Positions 7,427 through 16,514 of a stretch of DNA of 64,000 nt are shown here, piece by piece. Source of the DNA: Hallella seregens ATCC 51272 (GTDB taxonomy: Bacteria > Bacteroidota > Bacteroidia > Bacteroidales > Bacteroidaceae); NCBI RefSeq assembly GCF_000518545.1, contig NZ_JADU01000009.1, positions 62,001 to 126,000 of the forward strand, read 5' to 3'. Under the pieces are notes generated by a model that did not search any database, was not told the DNA's origin, and saw nothing but the letters and a program-made list of their open reading frames with translations. Each line of letters opens with the position of its first letter. Position 1 is the first letter of the stretch. The position numbers and the translations under genes were made by a program.

Positions 7427-9862
7427 ATGAAAGTATTAAAGTTTGGCGGAACATCAGTAGGTTCCGTAAAGAGCATTCTGAGTCTGAAACGCATCGTGGA
7501 AAATGAGGCCCGCCGACAGCCGATTGTCGTTGTCGTGAGCGCCTTGGGCGGCATCACCGACCAGCTTATCTCCACTTCACAACTGGCCCTGACGGGCAAC
7601 GAGGGCTGGAAGAGCGCCTACGAGGAGATGGTGGACCGCCACCACAAGATGATAGACACCATCATTACCGACCCCGCCAGCCGCGAAACGCTGTTCAATC
7701 AAGTGGACGCCCTCTTCGAGCAACTCCATTCCATATACTTCGGTGTGTACCTCATCCGCGACCTGAGCAAGAAGACTCAGGACGCCATCATGAGCTACGG
7801 CGAGCGCCTGAGCTCGATCATCGTGTCGACACTCGTCCGCGGTTCGCGCTGGATGGACGCGCGCGAGTTCATCAAAACCGAGGTGGTGAACGGCAGAAAC
7901 GCCCTCGACAGCGACCTCACCAACAAGCTCGTGCGCGACGCTTTCGACGACATGCCCCGCGTGTCGCTCGTTCCGGGCTTCATCTCGACCGACCGCACCA
8001 CGGGCGAAATCACCAATCTGGGCCGAGGCGGATCGGATTACACGGCAGCCATCATCGCCGCCGCGCTCGACGCCGACTCGCTGGAAATATGGACCGATGT
8101 GGACGGATTCATGACCGCCGACCCCAAAGTCATCCGCTCGGCCTACACCATTGACGAGCTAAGCTACGTCGAGGCGATGGAGCTCTGCAACTTCGGCGCC
8201 AAGGTAATCTACCCTCCTACGATCTATCCCGTGTGTATCAAGAGCATCCCCATACGGGTGAAGAATACGTTTAATCCCGAGAGCCCCGGCACCATCATCA
8301 AGGACAAGATAGAGAACGACCGCAAGGCCATCAAGGGAATATCCAGTATCAAGGGCACCACGCTCATCACCGTGTCGGGCCTTTCGATGGTGGGCGTCAT
8401 CGGTGTGAACCGCCGTATCTTCACCGCCCTGGCCGAAAACGGCATCAGTGTGTTCCTCGTGTCGCAGGCCTCATCGGAAAATTCCACCTCCATCGGCGTG
8501 CGCGACGAGGACGCCCAGGCCGCCGTCGATGTGCTCAACCGCGAGTTCGGGGCCGAGATCGAGGACGGTTCCATGTTCCCCATGCACGCCGAGAGCCACC
8601 TGGCCACCATTGCCATCGTGGGCGAAAACATGAAGCACACGCCCGGCATTGCGGGCAAGCTCTTCGGAACACTGGGCCGCAGCGGCATCTCGGTCATTGC
8701 CTGCGCCCAGGGCGCCTCGGAGACCAACATCTCATTCGTCATTGATTCGCAGTATTTGCGCAAGGCACTCAACGTGCTCCACGACTCCTTCTTCCTCTCG
8801 GAATACAATGTTCTCAACCTCTTCATCTGCGGCGTGGGCACCGTGGGCGGGAAGCTCATTGAGCAGATACGCGCCCAATACGACGAGCTCAAGGAGCACT
8901 CGCGCCTCAAGCTCAACGTGGTGGGCATCGCCACCTCGCGCAACGCCGTCTTCTCGCGCGACGGAATCGACCTCGACAACTACCGCGAACAGCTGAAAAA
9001 CTCGGAGCCCTGCACCCCCGAGAAGCTGCGCAACGCCATCCTCGGCATGAACATCTTCAACTCGGTGTTCGTGGACTGCACGGCCTCCAAGGACATTTCG
9101 GCCCTCTACCAGACCTTGCTCACCCACAATATCAGCGTGGTGGCGGCCAACAAGATAGCTGCCAGCTCGCGCTACGAGGACTACGCGCAACTCAAGGAGA
9201 CGGCGCTGCGCCGCGGTGTGAAGTTTCTTTTCGAGACCAACGTGGGCGCGGGGCTGCCCATCATCGGCACCATCAACGACCTGCGCAACTCCGGCGACCG
9301 CATCCTCAAGATAGAAGCCGTGCTCAGCGGCACGCTCAACTTCATCTTCAACGAGCTTGCAGCCGACGTGCCTTTCTCCGAAACCGTGCGCCGCGCCAGG
9401 CAGCAGGGCTACGCCGAGCCCGACCCCCGCATCGACCTGAGCGGCACCGACGTCATCCGCAAGCTGGTCATCCTGACGCGCGAGGCCGGCTACCGGGTGG
9501 AGCAGGCCGACGTGGAGCGGCGCCTCTTCGTGCCCGACGACTTCTTCCAAGGCAGCGCCGACGACTTCTGGAGGCGGCTGCCCGAACTCGACGACAGCTT
9601 CGAGCAGCGGCGACGGCAGCTCGAAGCCGAGGGCAAGCGGTGGCGGTTCGTGGCCACGATGGAGGGCGGAAAGACCAGCGTGGCCCTACAGGCCGTGAAC
9701 CGCAGCCACCCTTTCTACGGACTCGAGGGCAGCAACAACATCGTGATGCTCACCACAGAGCGGTACAAGGAGTACCCCATGCTCATCCAAGGCTACGGCG
9801 CAGGGGCCAGCGTCACGGCCGCAGGCGTGTTTGCCAATATCATGAGCATTGCCAATATCTGA
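7427..9862 (+). CDS. thrA: Bifunctional aspartokinase / homoserine dehydrogenase
   Basis: An 811-aa fusion catalysing aspartate phosphorylation and the later reduction of aspartate semialdehyde to homoserine. The N-terminal kinase opens with KVLKFGGTSVGS (2-13) and carries GRGGSDYTAA and the SLEIWTDVDGFMTADP substrate/ATP region. Two ACT regulatory modules follow (TLITVSGLSMVGVIG...; LATIAIVGENMKHTPG...), where threonine feedback would act. The C-terminal dehydrogenase begins with LFICGVGTVGGKLIEQI and contains AANKIAAS, the FETNVGAGLPIIGT motif and the KIEAVLSGTLNFI signature. The ATG at 7427 begins the conserved N-terminus; an in-frame upstream extension would include the leader hairpin. 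First gene of a three-gene operon with thrB-like and thrC. Confidence 0.96.
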   Translation: MKVLKFGGTSVGSVKSILSLKRIVENEARRQPIVVVVSALGGITDQLISTSQLALTGNEGWKSAYEEMVDRHHKMIDTIITDPASRETLFNQVDALFEQLHSIYFGVYLIRDLSKKTQDAIMSYGERLSSIIVSTLVRGSRWMDAREFIKTEVVNGRNALDSDLTNKLVRDAFDDMPRVSLVPGFISTDRTTGEITNLGRGGSDYTAAIIAAALDADSLEIWTDVDGFMTADPKVIRSAYTIDELSYVEAMELCNFGAKVIYPPTIYPVCIKSIPIRVKNTFNPESPGTIIKDKIENDRKAIKGISSIKGTTLITVSGLSMVGVIGVNRRIFTALAENGISVFLVSQASSENSTSIGVRDEDAQAAVDVLNREFGAEIEDGSMFPMHAESHLATIAIVGENMKHTPGIAGKLFGTLGRSGISVIACAQGASETNISFVIDSQYLRKALNVLHDSFFLSEYNVLNLFICGVGTVGGKLIEQIRAQYDELKEHSRLKLNVVGIATSRNAVFSRDGIDLDNYREQLKNSEPCTPEKLRNAILGMNIFNSVFVDCTASKDISALYQTLLTHNISVVAANKIAASSRYEDYAQLKETALRRGVKFLFETNVGAGLPIIGTINDLRNSGDRILKIEAVLSGTLNFIFNELAADVPFSETVRRARQQGYAEPDPRIDLSGTDVIRKLVILTREAGYRVEQADVERRLFVPDDFFQGSADDFWRRLPELDDSFEQRRRQLEAEGKRWRFVATMEGGKTSVALQAVNRSHPFYGLEGSNNIVMLTTERYKEYPMLIQGYGAGASVTAAGVFANIMSIANI

Positions 9863-9896
9863 CCCCATCACATTCACCCCACAAGCGCAAATCCCC

Positions 9897-11174
9897 ATGA
9901 AACACATCATTATTTTGGGCGACGGCATGGCCGACCATGCCGTCGGACGGCTGGGCGGCCGCACCCTGCTGCAGCACGCCGACACCCCCTACATGGACCT
10001 GCTGGCCCGCCGAGGCCGCACGGGCCGGCTGATGACCATCCCCCAAGGCTTCCACCCGGGCTCCGAGGTGGCCAATACGGCTATCCTGGGCTACGACCTG
10101 AACCGCGTCTACGAGGGCCGCGGACCGTTGGAGGCGGCCAGCATAGGCTACGACATGCAGCCCGAGGACACGGCTTTCCGCTGCAATGTCATCACGCTGC
10201 ACGACGATCGAATCCTCACCCACAACGGCGGCAACCTCTCCACCGAGCACGGCGACGAGCTCATGCGCTACCTTGACGAGCGTCTGGGCAACGACAGCGT
10301 GCGCTTCATCACCGGCATACAGTACCGGCACCTGCTCGTGGTGAAGCGTGCCAGCAAGCACGTGGTGTGCGCACCGCCCCACGACCACCCCGGCGAACCC
10401 TGGCGGCCCCTGCTGGTACAGAGCGAGCCGGGCTGGGAAGACAGGCGCGAGGACGTGCTCGGCCACGACGGACGGCCCACGGGAGAGCACCGCCTCACGG
10501 GCCGGGAGACGGCCGAATTGCTCAACCGGCTCATCATCGACTCCCAGCAAATCCTGGCCGACCACCCCTACAACCGCGACCGCACGGCCCGCGGCGAGCG
10601 GCCCGCCAACAGCATCTGGCCCTGGGGCGGAGGCTACAGGCCCAGCATGCAGACGCTGATGCAGCTCTATCCGCAGGTCAGGACGGGCTCGGTCATCTCG
10701 GCCGTCGACCTCATTCGGGGCATCGGACGCTACGCCGGACTCGACGTGGTGAAGGTGCCGGGAGCCACCGGACTGGCCGACACCAACTACGAAGGTAAGG
10801 CTGCGGCCGCCATCGATGCCCTGCGCCGGCAGGACTTCGTCTACCTGCACCTCGAAGCCAGCGACGAGGCCGGCCACGACGGCGACCTCGAACTCAAGCT
10901 GCGCACCATTGAATATCTGGACCGTCGCATCGTGGAGCCCGTCTACAACGAGGTGAAGCACTGGGCCGAGCCGGTGTGCATCGCCGTGCTGCCCGACCAC
11001 CCCACGCCGGTGGAGCTGCGCACCCACGTGGCCGAACCCGTGCCCTTCCTCGTCTGGCACCCGGGCATCGAGCCCGACGCCGTGCAGCAATACGACGAAG
11101 TGGCGTGTGCCTCCGGGGCCTACGGCCTGCTCCACCTCGAACAATTCATGAAAACCCTGATGCAAATACACTGA
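9897..11174 (+). CDS. Proposed homoserine kinase (cofactor-independent PGAM-like, TIGR02535 type)
   Basis: A 425-aa member of the alkaline-phosphatase superfamily with the metal-binding start HIIILGDGMAD (3-13). Further conserved segments are PGSEVANTAILGY, YEGRGPLEAAS, ICAVDLIRGI-like SAVDLIRGIGRYAG, and HLEASDEAGHDGD plus a C-terminal AVLPDHPTPVELRTH block. Proteins of this archaeal-type phosphoglycerate mutase family sit between thrA and thrC in Bacteroides and deltaproteobacteria and were named 'proposed homoserine kinase' because these genomes lack GHMP-type ThrB. The position here, 34 nt after thrA and 3 nt before thrC, supports that role strongly. Phosphoglycerate mutase activity is the alternative. 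The start at 9897 (MKHIIIL) begins the family core. Confidence 0.88.
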   Translation: MKHIIILGDGMADHAVGRLGGRTLLQHADTPYMDLLARRGRTGRLMTIPQGFHPGSEVANTAILGYDLNRVYEGRGPLEAASIGYDMQPEDTAFRCNVITLHDDRILTHNGGNLSTEHGDELMRYLDERLGNDSVRFITGIQYRHLLVVKRASKHVVCAPPHDHPGEPWRPLLVQSEPGWEDRREDVLGHDGRPTGEHRLTGRETAELLNRLIIDSQQILADHPYNRDRTARGERPANSIWPWGGGYRPSMQTLMQLYPQVRTGSVISAVDLIRGIGRYAGLDVVKVPGATGLADTNYEGKAAAAIDALRRQDFVYLHLEASDEAGHDGDLELKLRTIEYLDRRIVEPVYNEVKHWAEPVCIAVLPDHPTPVELRTHVAEPVPFLVWHPGIEPDAVQQYDEVACASGAYGLLHLEQFMKTLMQIH

Positions 11175-11177
11175 CGC

Positions 11178-12503
11178 ATGAAATACTATTCCACCAACCA
11201 CCAGGCCCCCGAGGCCACGCTGCGCGAGGCCGTGGAGCGCGGCCTCGCCCCCGACCGGGGCCTCTACATGCCCGAGCGCATCGAGCGGCTGCCAGCCTCG
11301 TTCTTCGACCGCATCGCCTCCATGTCGTTCCCCGACATGGCTTTCGAGGTGAGCCGCGCCTTCTTCGGCGAAGACGTGGACGAGGCCTCGCTGCGCCACA
11401 TCGTGGCCGACACGCTGACATTCGACACGCCCGTGGCCCCCGTCGACGGCAACATCTTCAGCCTCGAACTCTTCCACGGCCCCACGCTGGCCTTCAAGGA
11501 CGTGGGTGCCCGCTTTATGGCGCGGCTGCTACAACACTTCATCCGCCGCGACGCAGCCGACGGCCGTCCCGTGAACGTGCTCGTGGCCACCTCGGGCGAC
11601 ACCGGATCGGCCGTGGCCAACGGCTTTCTCGGCGTCGACGGCATCCACGTCTACGTGCTCTATCCCAAGGGCAAGGTGAGCCGCATCCAGGAAAGCCAGT
11701 TCACCACGCTGGGCCGCAACATCACCGCCCTCGAGGTGGACGGCGTGTTCGACGACTGCCAGGCCCTGGTGAAGAGCGCCTTCATGGACCCCGAACTCAA
11801 CGCCCACATGAAGCTCACCTCGGCCAATTCCATCAACGTGGCCCGCTTCCTGCCCCAGGCGTTCTACTATTTCAACGCCTACGCCCAGCTTCTTCGCGAC
11901 GGCCGGCTGCGTCGCGAGGGCGGCCGCAGCAACCTCGTGGTGTGCGTGCCGAGCGGCAATTTCGGCAACATCACGGCCGGCCTCTTCGGCGTGCGCATGG
12001 GACTGCCCGTGAAGCGGTTCATCGCAGCCAACAACGCCAACGACGTCTTCTACAACTATCTGCAGTCGGGCCAGTACCGTCCGCAGCCCAGCAAGCAGAC
12101 GCTGGCCAACGCCATGGACGTGGGCGACCCGAGCAACTTCGCCCGCATACTCGACCTTTACGGTTCCAGCTGGCCGGCCATCAGGGCCGACATCAGCGGG
12201 GCCACCTACACCGACGACCGCATCCGCCAGACCATGCGCCAGTGCCACGAGCGCACCGGCTACGTGCTCGACCCCCACGGAGCCTGCGGCTACCAGGCCT
12301 TGCGCGAGCAGCTGCAGCCCGACGAGCTGGGCGTGTTCCTCGAAACAGCCCATCCGGCCAAGTTCAAGGAGCAGGTAGACCGCATCCTCGGCACCGACAT
12401 CGCCATCCCCGAACGCCTCCAAGCCTTCATGCGCGGCACCCGCCACAGCGTGCCCCTGCCCGCCAGCTTCGCCGCCTTCAAGGAGTATCTGATGCAGCAG
12501 TAG
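11178..12503 (+). CDS. thrC: Threonine synthase
   Basis: Converts O-phosphohomoserine to threonine with pyridoxal phosphate. The N-terminus MKYYSTNHQAPEATLREAVERGL is typical of fold-type II threonine synthases. The PLP lysine is K107 in HGPTLAFKDVGARF, and the phosphate/PLP-binding loop LVATSGDTGSAVANGF follows (about 135-150). Length, 441 aa, is standard. It is the last gene of the thrA operon, starting 3 nt after the preceding stop, so translational coupling is likely. Confidence 0.96.
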   Translation: MKYYSTNHQAPEATLREAVERGLAPDRGLYMPERIERLPASFFDRIASMSFPDMAFEVSRAFFGEDVDEASLRHIVADTLTFDTPVAPVDGNIFSLELFHGPTLAFKDVGARFMARLLQHFIRRDAADGRPVNVLVATSGDTGSAVANGFLGVDGIHVYVLYPKGKVSRIQESQFTTLGRNITALEVDGVFDDCQALVKSAFMDPELNAHMKLTSANSINVARFLPQAFYYFNAYAQLLRDGRLRREGGRSNLVVCVPSGNFGNITAGLFGVRMGLPVKRFIAANNANDVFYNYLQSGQYRPQPSKQTLANAMDVGDPSNFARILDLYGSSWPAIRADISGATYTDDRIRQTMRQCHERTGYVLDPHGACGYQALREQLQPDELGVFLETAHPAKFKEQVDRILGTDIAIPERLQAFMRGTRHSVPLPASFAAFKEYLMQQ

Positions 12504-12510
12504 GAGAAAA

Positions 12511-12609
12511 CGGCATCGTTCCATCGGCCGTTCCATTTTGATGAAACACATATCCGGCATTGTTCCATCGGCCATGTGGTTTCGATGAAACGGGCAAATG
12601 GTATCATTT
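12511..12609. repeat. Imperfect 44-bp tandem duplication downstream of thrC
   Basis: CGGCATCGTTCCATCGGCC at 12511-12529 recurs at 12555-12573 with one difference. Each copy is followed, 10-20 nt later, by a GATGAAAC word (12540 and 12593). The second copy has drifted between these anchors. Confidence 0.65.
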
Positions 12610-12631
12610 GAACAAACATGCGATATGACTT

Positions 12632-12677
12632 GAACGGGCGTAGGGGCCGGCGCAAAGGCCGGTTCCTACGCCCGTTC
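12632..12677 (+). terminator. 46-nt near-perfect hairpin, possible thr-operon terminator
   Basis: Two 19-nt arms (12632-12650 and 12659-12677, outer stem GAACGGGCGTAGG) pair with only two G-U wobbles around an 8-nt loop. There is no clean U-run, only CGTTTG, so it may be a processing or stability element instead of a terminator. Confidence 0.5.
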
Positions 12678-12720
12678 CGTTTGACCAATCCACCCATTCC
12701 CCGTTGCATGCCCGGCCGTC

Positions 12721-12830
12721 ACGGCGTTGTCACGTTGTCATAACGCCGCAATCGCATCGCCATTCCACCGCAATCGCATCGCCTTCACGGCGCAATCGCC
12801 GCGCGTTTGCGCCGTCATCGTCCGCCCTCC
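12721..12830 (-). repeat. 22-bp periodic tandem repeat array B (4-5 degenerate units)
   Basis: Units start at 12721 (weak), 12743, 12765, 12787 and 12809, 22 bp apart. Those at 12743 and 12765 share CCGCAATCGCATCGCC, the reverse complement of the GCGATTGCGG core seen in arrays A and C. The last units (CGGCGCAATCGCCGCGC, then GCGCCGTCATCG) switch orientation, so the array looks like two opposed blocks. Confidence 0.7.
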
Positions 12831-13095
12831 ACCGCGCAGCATCCGTGAAATCTGTGGAATCTGTGAGAAAAAGCACCGCGCAGTCACATGTCCAATATGT
12901 TGTTATGTCCAAATCCCCACCCAGCAGCCCACGCGCCATCCGCGGCTTCTGTCCCAACATCCACGCCCCCGTCCTTTCCGCCCTTTCCTGTCAAGCGCAC
13001 AAATCCCAGTGGTGTCTGGAGCCATGGAAACTGTCCAAACAGGCACCCTGACAAAAACAATTCGGCGAAAATTCTTTTTTTTCCCGATATATCAT

Positions 13096-13103
13096 TACCT
13101 TTG
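13096..13103 (+). promoter_or_regulatory. -7 box TACCTTTG for susC, with a leader of about 145 nt
   Basis: TACCTTTG follows a T-rich tract. The susC ATG is at 13254, so the transcript would have an unusually long leader (about 13110-13253) compared with most genes here. No known riboswitch fold was recognised. Confidence 0.6.
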
Positions 13104-13253
13104 CAACAGGTTATTCGAGCGATGCAAGGCGTTGCGTGCCATCGAAGAAGACAGGCCGCCCAATCCGTCGCCCCACTCATTTGGCAGCCCGCATTCTTCC
13201 CAATAGCCAAGTGGTTTGAGACTTTTCTGTGATTTATAATTAAAAACTAATGT

Positions 13254-16200
13254 ATGTCTGGTAATTTGAACTCTATCAGAATGGCGCTCATCGGCCTGCT
13301 GCTGTTGGTGGCAGGAAGCCTGTCGGCGCAGACAATCAAAGGTACGGTGAAGGACAACACGGGCGAGCCCGTGCTCGGAGCCACCATCCAGGAAGACGGC
13401 GCACGGGCCAACGGCACCGTGACCGACCTGGACGGCAACTTCACCATCACGCTCAAAGGCAAGAGCCGGAGGCTCAGCGTGTCCTACGTGGGCATGAAGA
13501 CGCAGCTGGTCAACGTGGACGGCAAGACCTCGGTCAGCGTCACCCTCGAGGACGAGGCCACCAGTTTGAACGACGTGGTGGTCATCGGCTACGGCACGGT
13601 GAAGAAGAAAGACCTCACCGGCTCGGTGTCGTCCATCTCGGCCAAGGACATTGCCGGCGTGCCGGTGGCCAATGTGGGCGAGGCCATGACCGGCAAGCTG
13701 GCCGGCGTGAGCATCACCACCACCGAGGGTTCGCCCGACGCCGACGTGAAGATCCGCGTGCGCGGCGGCGGCTCGCTCTCGCAGGACAACTCGCCGCTCT
13801 ACATTGTCGACGGCTTCCCCGTGAGCGGCATCGGCGACATTGCACCGTCCGAAATCGAGAGCATCGACGTGCTGAAAGACGCCTCCTCCACTGCCATCTA
13901 CGGTGCACGGGGCGCCAACGGCGTCATCATCATCACCACCAAGAGCGGCAAGGAGGGCAAGACGCAGGTCAGCTTCAACGCTTCGCTGGGCTGGAAGAAG
14001 CTCTCCAAGGAGGTCAAAGTCATGAGTCCTTACGACTATGTGGCCTATCAGCACGAGCTCGGTTCCACCGACTACGGCAACTACGAAGACCTTGACATCT
14101 GGAAGAGCAACGCCGGCAACAACTGGCAGGACGAGCTCTTCGGCCGCACGGGAACGCAGCGGCAGTACAACGCCAACGTGAGCGGAGGCACCAAGGACCT
14201 GAAATACAATGTGAGCTACGCCCACAACGGCGAGAACAGCATCATGCTCAACTCCGGATACCGCAAGGACAACATCAACGCAAAAATCAACGCCAACCTG
14301 AGCAAATGGCTGTCGCTCGACTTCAACGCCCGGCTGGCCAATGCCAAAATCAACGGTCTGAGCGGCGGCGCGGAGACCAACCAGAGCAACGCCGCCAACT
14401 CCATCGTGGCCAACAGCATCCGTTTCCGCCCCGTCGATCCGCTGGCCTCCAACGACGACGACGAGTCGACCAACTCCTCTTCGCTCAAGGATCCGCTGCT
14501 CCGCATCAAGGCCACCGACCGCATACAGCGGCGTTTCCGTCAGGACTATAACGCCGGACTGAACTGGAAGCCTTGGAAGAACATCACGTTCCGCTCGGAG
14601 TTTGGCTACGGCTGGAGATACGAAGACGACAACTATGTGTGGGCCGCCGATGCCGTGCAAAGCTCCAAATTTGCCTTCAACGGCCAGCCGCAGCTCGACT
14701 ATGTGCACCAGGAATACAAGTCGTGGCGCAATGCAAACACCGCCACCTACGACAACAGGAAGCTCTTCGACGGCCGCGACCACCTCACGCTGCTCGTCGG
14801 ACAGGAGTGGAGTTCCACCCGGCACACCACGCGGGAAAACACTGTTGTGGCCTTCCCCTCGACCATGACCATCGGCGAAGTCAAGGCCAACACGGGCGCG
14901 GGAACGCCGCTTCCCGTGGTGACCACCATTGCCGCCGACGACAATATGCTCTCCTACTTCGGGCGTGTGAACTACACGCTCAACGAGAAATACCTCGCCA
15001 CGCTGGCCCTGCGCGCCGACGGCTCCTCCAAATTCGGCAAGAACCACCGCTGGGGCGTCTTCCCGTCGCTGGCCCTCGCTTGGCGCATCAGCGACGAAGC
15101 GTTCCTCAAAGGCAGCAAGGTTTTGTCCAATCTCAAGGCGCGGCTGAGCTTCGGAACCGCCGGCAACAACCGCATCCCGGCCGGCCAGCTCTACCCCGTC
15201 TACAGCATGGCGGGCAACGATGGCAAGGCCCCTTACTTCAATGAGGAGCGCGGCGCACAGCTCGAACGCGGCACCTACCTGTCCAATCCCGACCTGAAAT
15301 GGGAGACCACCATCACCCGCAACTTCGGCATCGACTACGGATTCTTCGACGGACGCATCAACGGTACGCTGGATTTCTACTGGAACACCACCAAGGACCT
15401 GCTCATGCGAACGGAGATTCCGGCCAACACGGGCTACAATTTTCAGTACCAAAACATCGGCCAAACCTCCAACAAGGGCGTGGAACTCGCCCTCAATGCC
15501 GCCATCGTCGAGCACAAAAACTTCGCGCTCAACGCCACGTTGAACGTGGCTTGGAACAAGAGCAACATCGACAAACTGAACTACAATTCGCCCTGGCAGA
15601 GCAGCAATTTCGCCGGAAGCAACATTGCAAAATACGAAGATTTCTACGTGACCGAGGGCGGACGGCTGGGCGAAGTCTGGGGCTACCGCACCAATGGCTT
15701 CTTTACTGCCTACGACCCTGTGCACAATCCGAACGGCGAACTGGTGCTCAACGGCACCACATGGAAGCTGCGCGACGGCATCAAGGACAACAGCAACACG
15801 CTCACCGGCGGCCAGTACTATCCCGGAGGACTGAAATATCAGGTCGACGGGAACGGCGACCCCGTGAAGCAGAAGCTGGGCAACACCATTGCTCCGGTCA
15901 CCGGCGGCTTCGGCCTCAACGGCAACTGGCGCAACCTCGACTTCTCCATCTTCCTCGACTATTCGGTGGGCAACAAGATCGTCAACGGCACCAAACTGGT
16001 CAATGCGTTCTATGCCGGCTCGGCCAGGGGCTACAATCTCGTGGACGATTTCAGGCTCGGCAACCGCTATACATGGATTGATCCTGCCACGGGCATGAAC
16101 CTGGCGCGTCCCTCGGCCGACATTCTGGCCCACTATGGAAGCGGCGACGCCATTGCCACGCGCCTGTACGAGCTCAACGCCGGCGCGGCCATCTACAACC

Positions 16201-16496
16201 CGGCAGCCGTGAGCAACATGTACATCAACGACTACGCCGTGGAAGACGCCTCGTTCCTGCGCCTCAATACACTGACCGTAGGCTACACGCTGCCCGCCAA
16301 ATGGATGAAGAATATCTTCATCAGCAGCATCCGTCTCTACTTCACGGCCCACAACCTCTACTGCTTCACCAGCTACAGCGGCTACGATCCCGAGGTGGAT
16401 ACAAGCAGCAAAAGGAACGCCATGTGCCCCGGCATCGACTATGCCGCCTACCCCAAGAGCCGCACGTTCGTGGGTGGCGTGAACATTACTTTCTAA
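13254..16496 (+). CDS. SusC/RagA-type TonB-linked outer-membrane transporter
   Basis: A 1080-aa TonB-dependent channel that imports glycans delivered by its SusD partner. The signal peptide ends near residue 25 (GSLSAQ). A carboxypeptidase-regulatory-like domain follows (QTIKGTVKDNTGEPVLGATI..., about 26-100), then a TonB-box-like DVVVIGYGTVKKKDLTGSVS (107-126). The plug has the family hallmarks LAGVSITTTEGSPDADVKIRVRG and YIVDGFPVSG with AIYGARGANGVIIITTK. The 22-strand barrel ends in VGGVNITF. The start at 13254 gives a normal signal peptide. SusD follows after 18 nt. The ligand is not readable directly; neighbours suggest pectic galacturonan. Confidence 0.95.
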   Translation: MSGNLNSIRMALIGLLLLVAGSLSAQTIKGTVKDNTGEPVLGATIQEDGARANGTVTDLDGNFTITLKGKSRRLSVSYVGMKTQLVNVDGKTSVSVTLEDEATSLNDVVVIGYGTVKKKDLTGSVSSISAKDIAGVPVANVGEAMTGKLAGVSITTTEGSPDADVKIRVRGGGSLSQDNSPLYIVDGFPVSGIGDIAPSEIESIDVLKDASSTAIYGARGANGVIIITTKSGKEGKTQVSFNASLGWKKLSKEVKVMSPYDYVAYQHELGSTDYGNYEDLDIWKSNAGNNWQDELFGRTGTQRQYNANVSGGTKDLKYNVSYAHNGENSIMLNSGYRKDNINAKINANLSKWLSLDFNARLANAKINGLSGGAETNQSNAANSIVANSIRFRPVDPLASNDDDESTNSSSLKDPLLRIKATDRIQRRFRQDYNAGLNWKPWKNITFRSEFGYGWRYEDDNYVWAADAVQSSKFAFNGQPQLDYVHQEYKSWRNANTATYDNRKLFDGRDHLTLLVGQEWSSTRHTTRENTVVAFPSTMTIGEVKANTGAGTPLPVVTTIAADDNMLSYFGRVNYTLNEKYLATLALRADGSSKFGKNHRWGVFPSLALAWRISDEAFLKGSKVLSNLKARLSFGTAGNNRIPAGQLYPVYSMAGNDGKAPYFNEERGAQLERGTYLSNPDLKWETTITRNFGIDYGFFDGRINGTLDFYWNTTKDLLMRTEIPANTGYNFQYQNIGQTSNKGVELALNAAIVEHKNFALNATLNVAWNKSNIDKLNYNSPWQSSNFAGSNIAKYEDFYVTEGGRLGEVWGYRTNGFFTAYDPVHNPNGELVLNGTTWKLRDGIKDNSNTLTGGQYYPGGLKYQVDGNGDPVKQKLGNTIAPVTGGFGLNGNWRNLDFSIFLDYSVGNKIVNGTKLVNAFYAGSARGYNLVDDFRLGNRYTWIDPATGMNLARPSADILAHYGSGDAIATRLYELNAGAAIYNPAAVSNMYINDYAVEDASFLRLNTLTVGYTLPAKWMKNIFISSIRLYFTAHNLYCFTSYSGYDPEVDTSSKRNAMCPGIDYAAYPKSRTFVGGVNITF

Positions 16497-16514
16497 TCAT
16501 CAGACAGCATTCCC

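Larger units (their letters stand above)
12504..13095. other. Intergenic region between thrC and susC
   Basis: No convincing gene. It holds an imperfect 44-bp tandem duplication (12511-12609), a long hairpin (12632-12677) and repeat array B (12721-12830). It also has a GTGAAATCT/GTGGAATCT/GTGAG triplet of near-identical 9-mers at about 12846-12870, a simple repeat common in Bacteroidetes. The susC promoter closes the region. Confidence 0.6.

Noticed and set aside
12846..12870. Triplet of GTGnAATCT-type 9-mers as a regulator operator
   Set aside because: This simple repeat is common across Bacteroidetes intergenic DNA and has no palindromic structure here.
13095..16352. A 1085-codon open frame on the minus strand opposite susC
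   Set aside because: It is a mirror of the GC-biased susC frame; it has no family motifs and no promoter, while susC has every hallmark.
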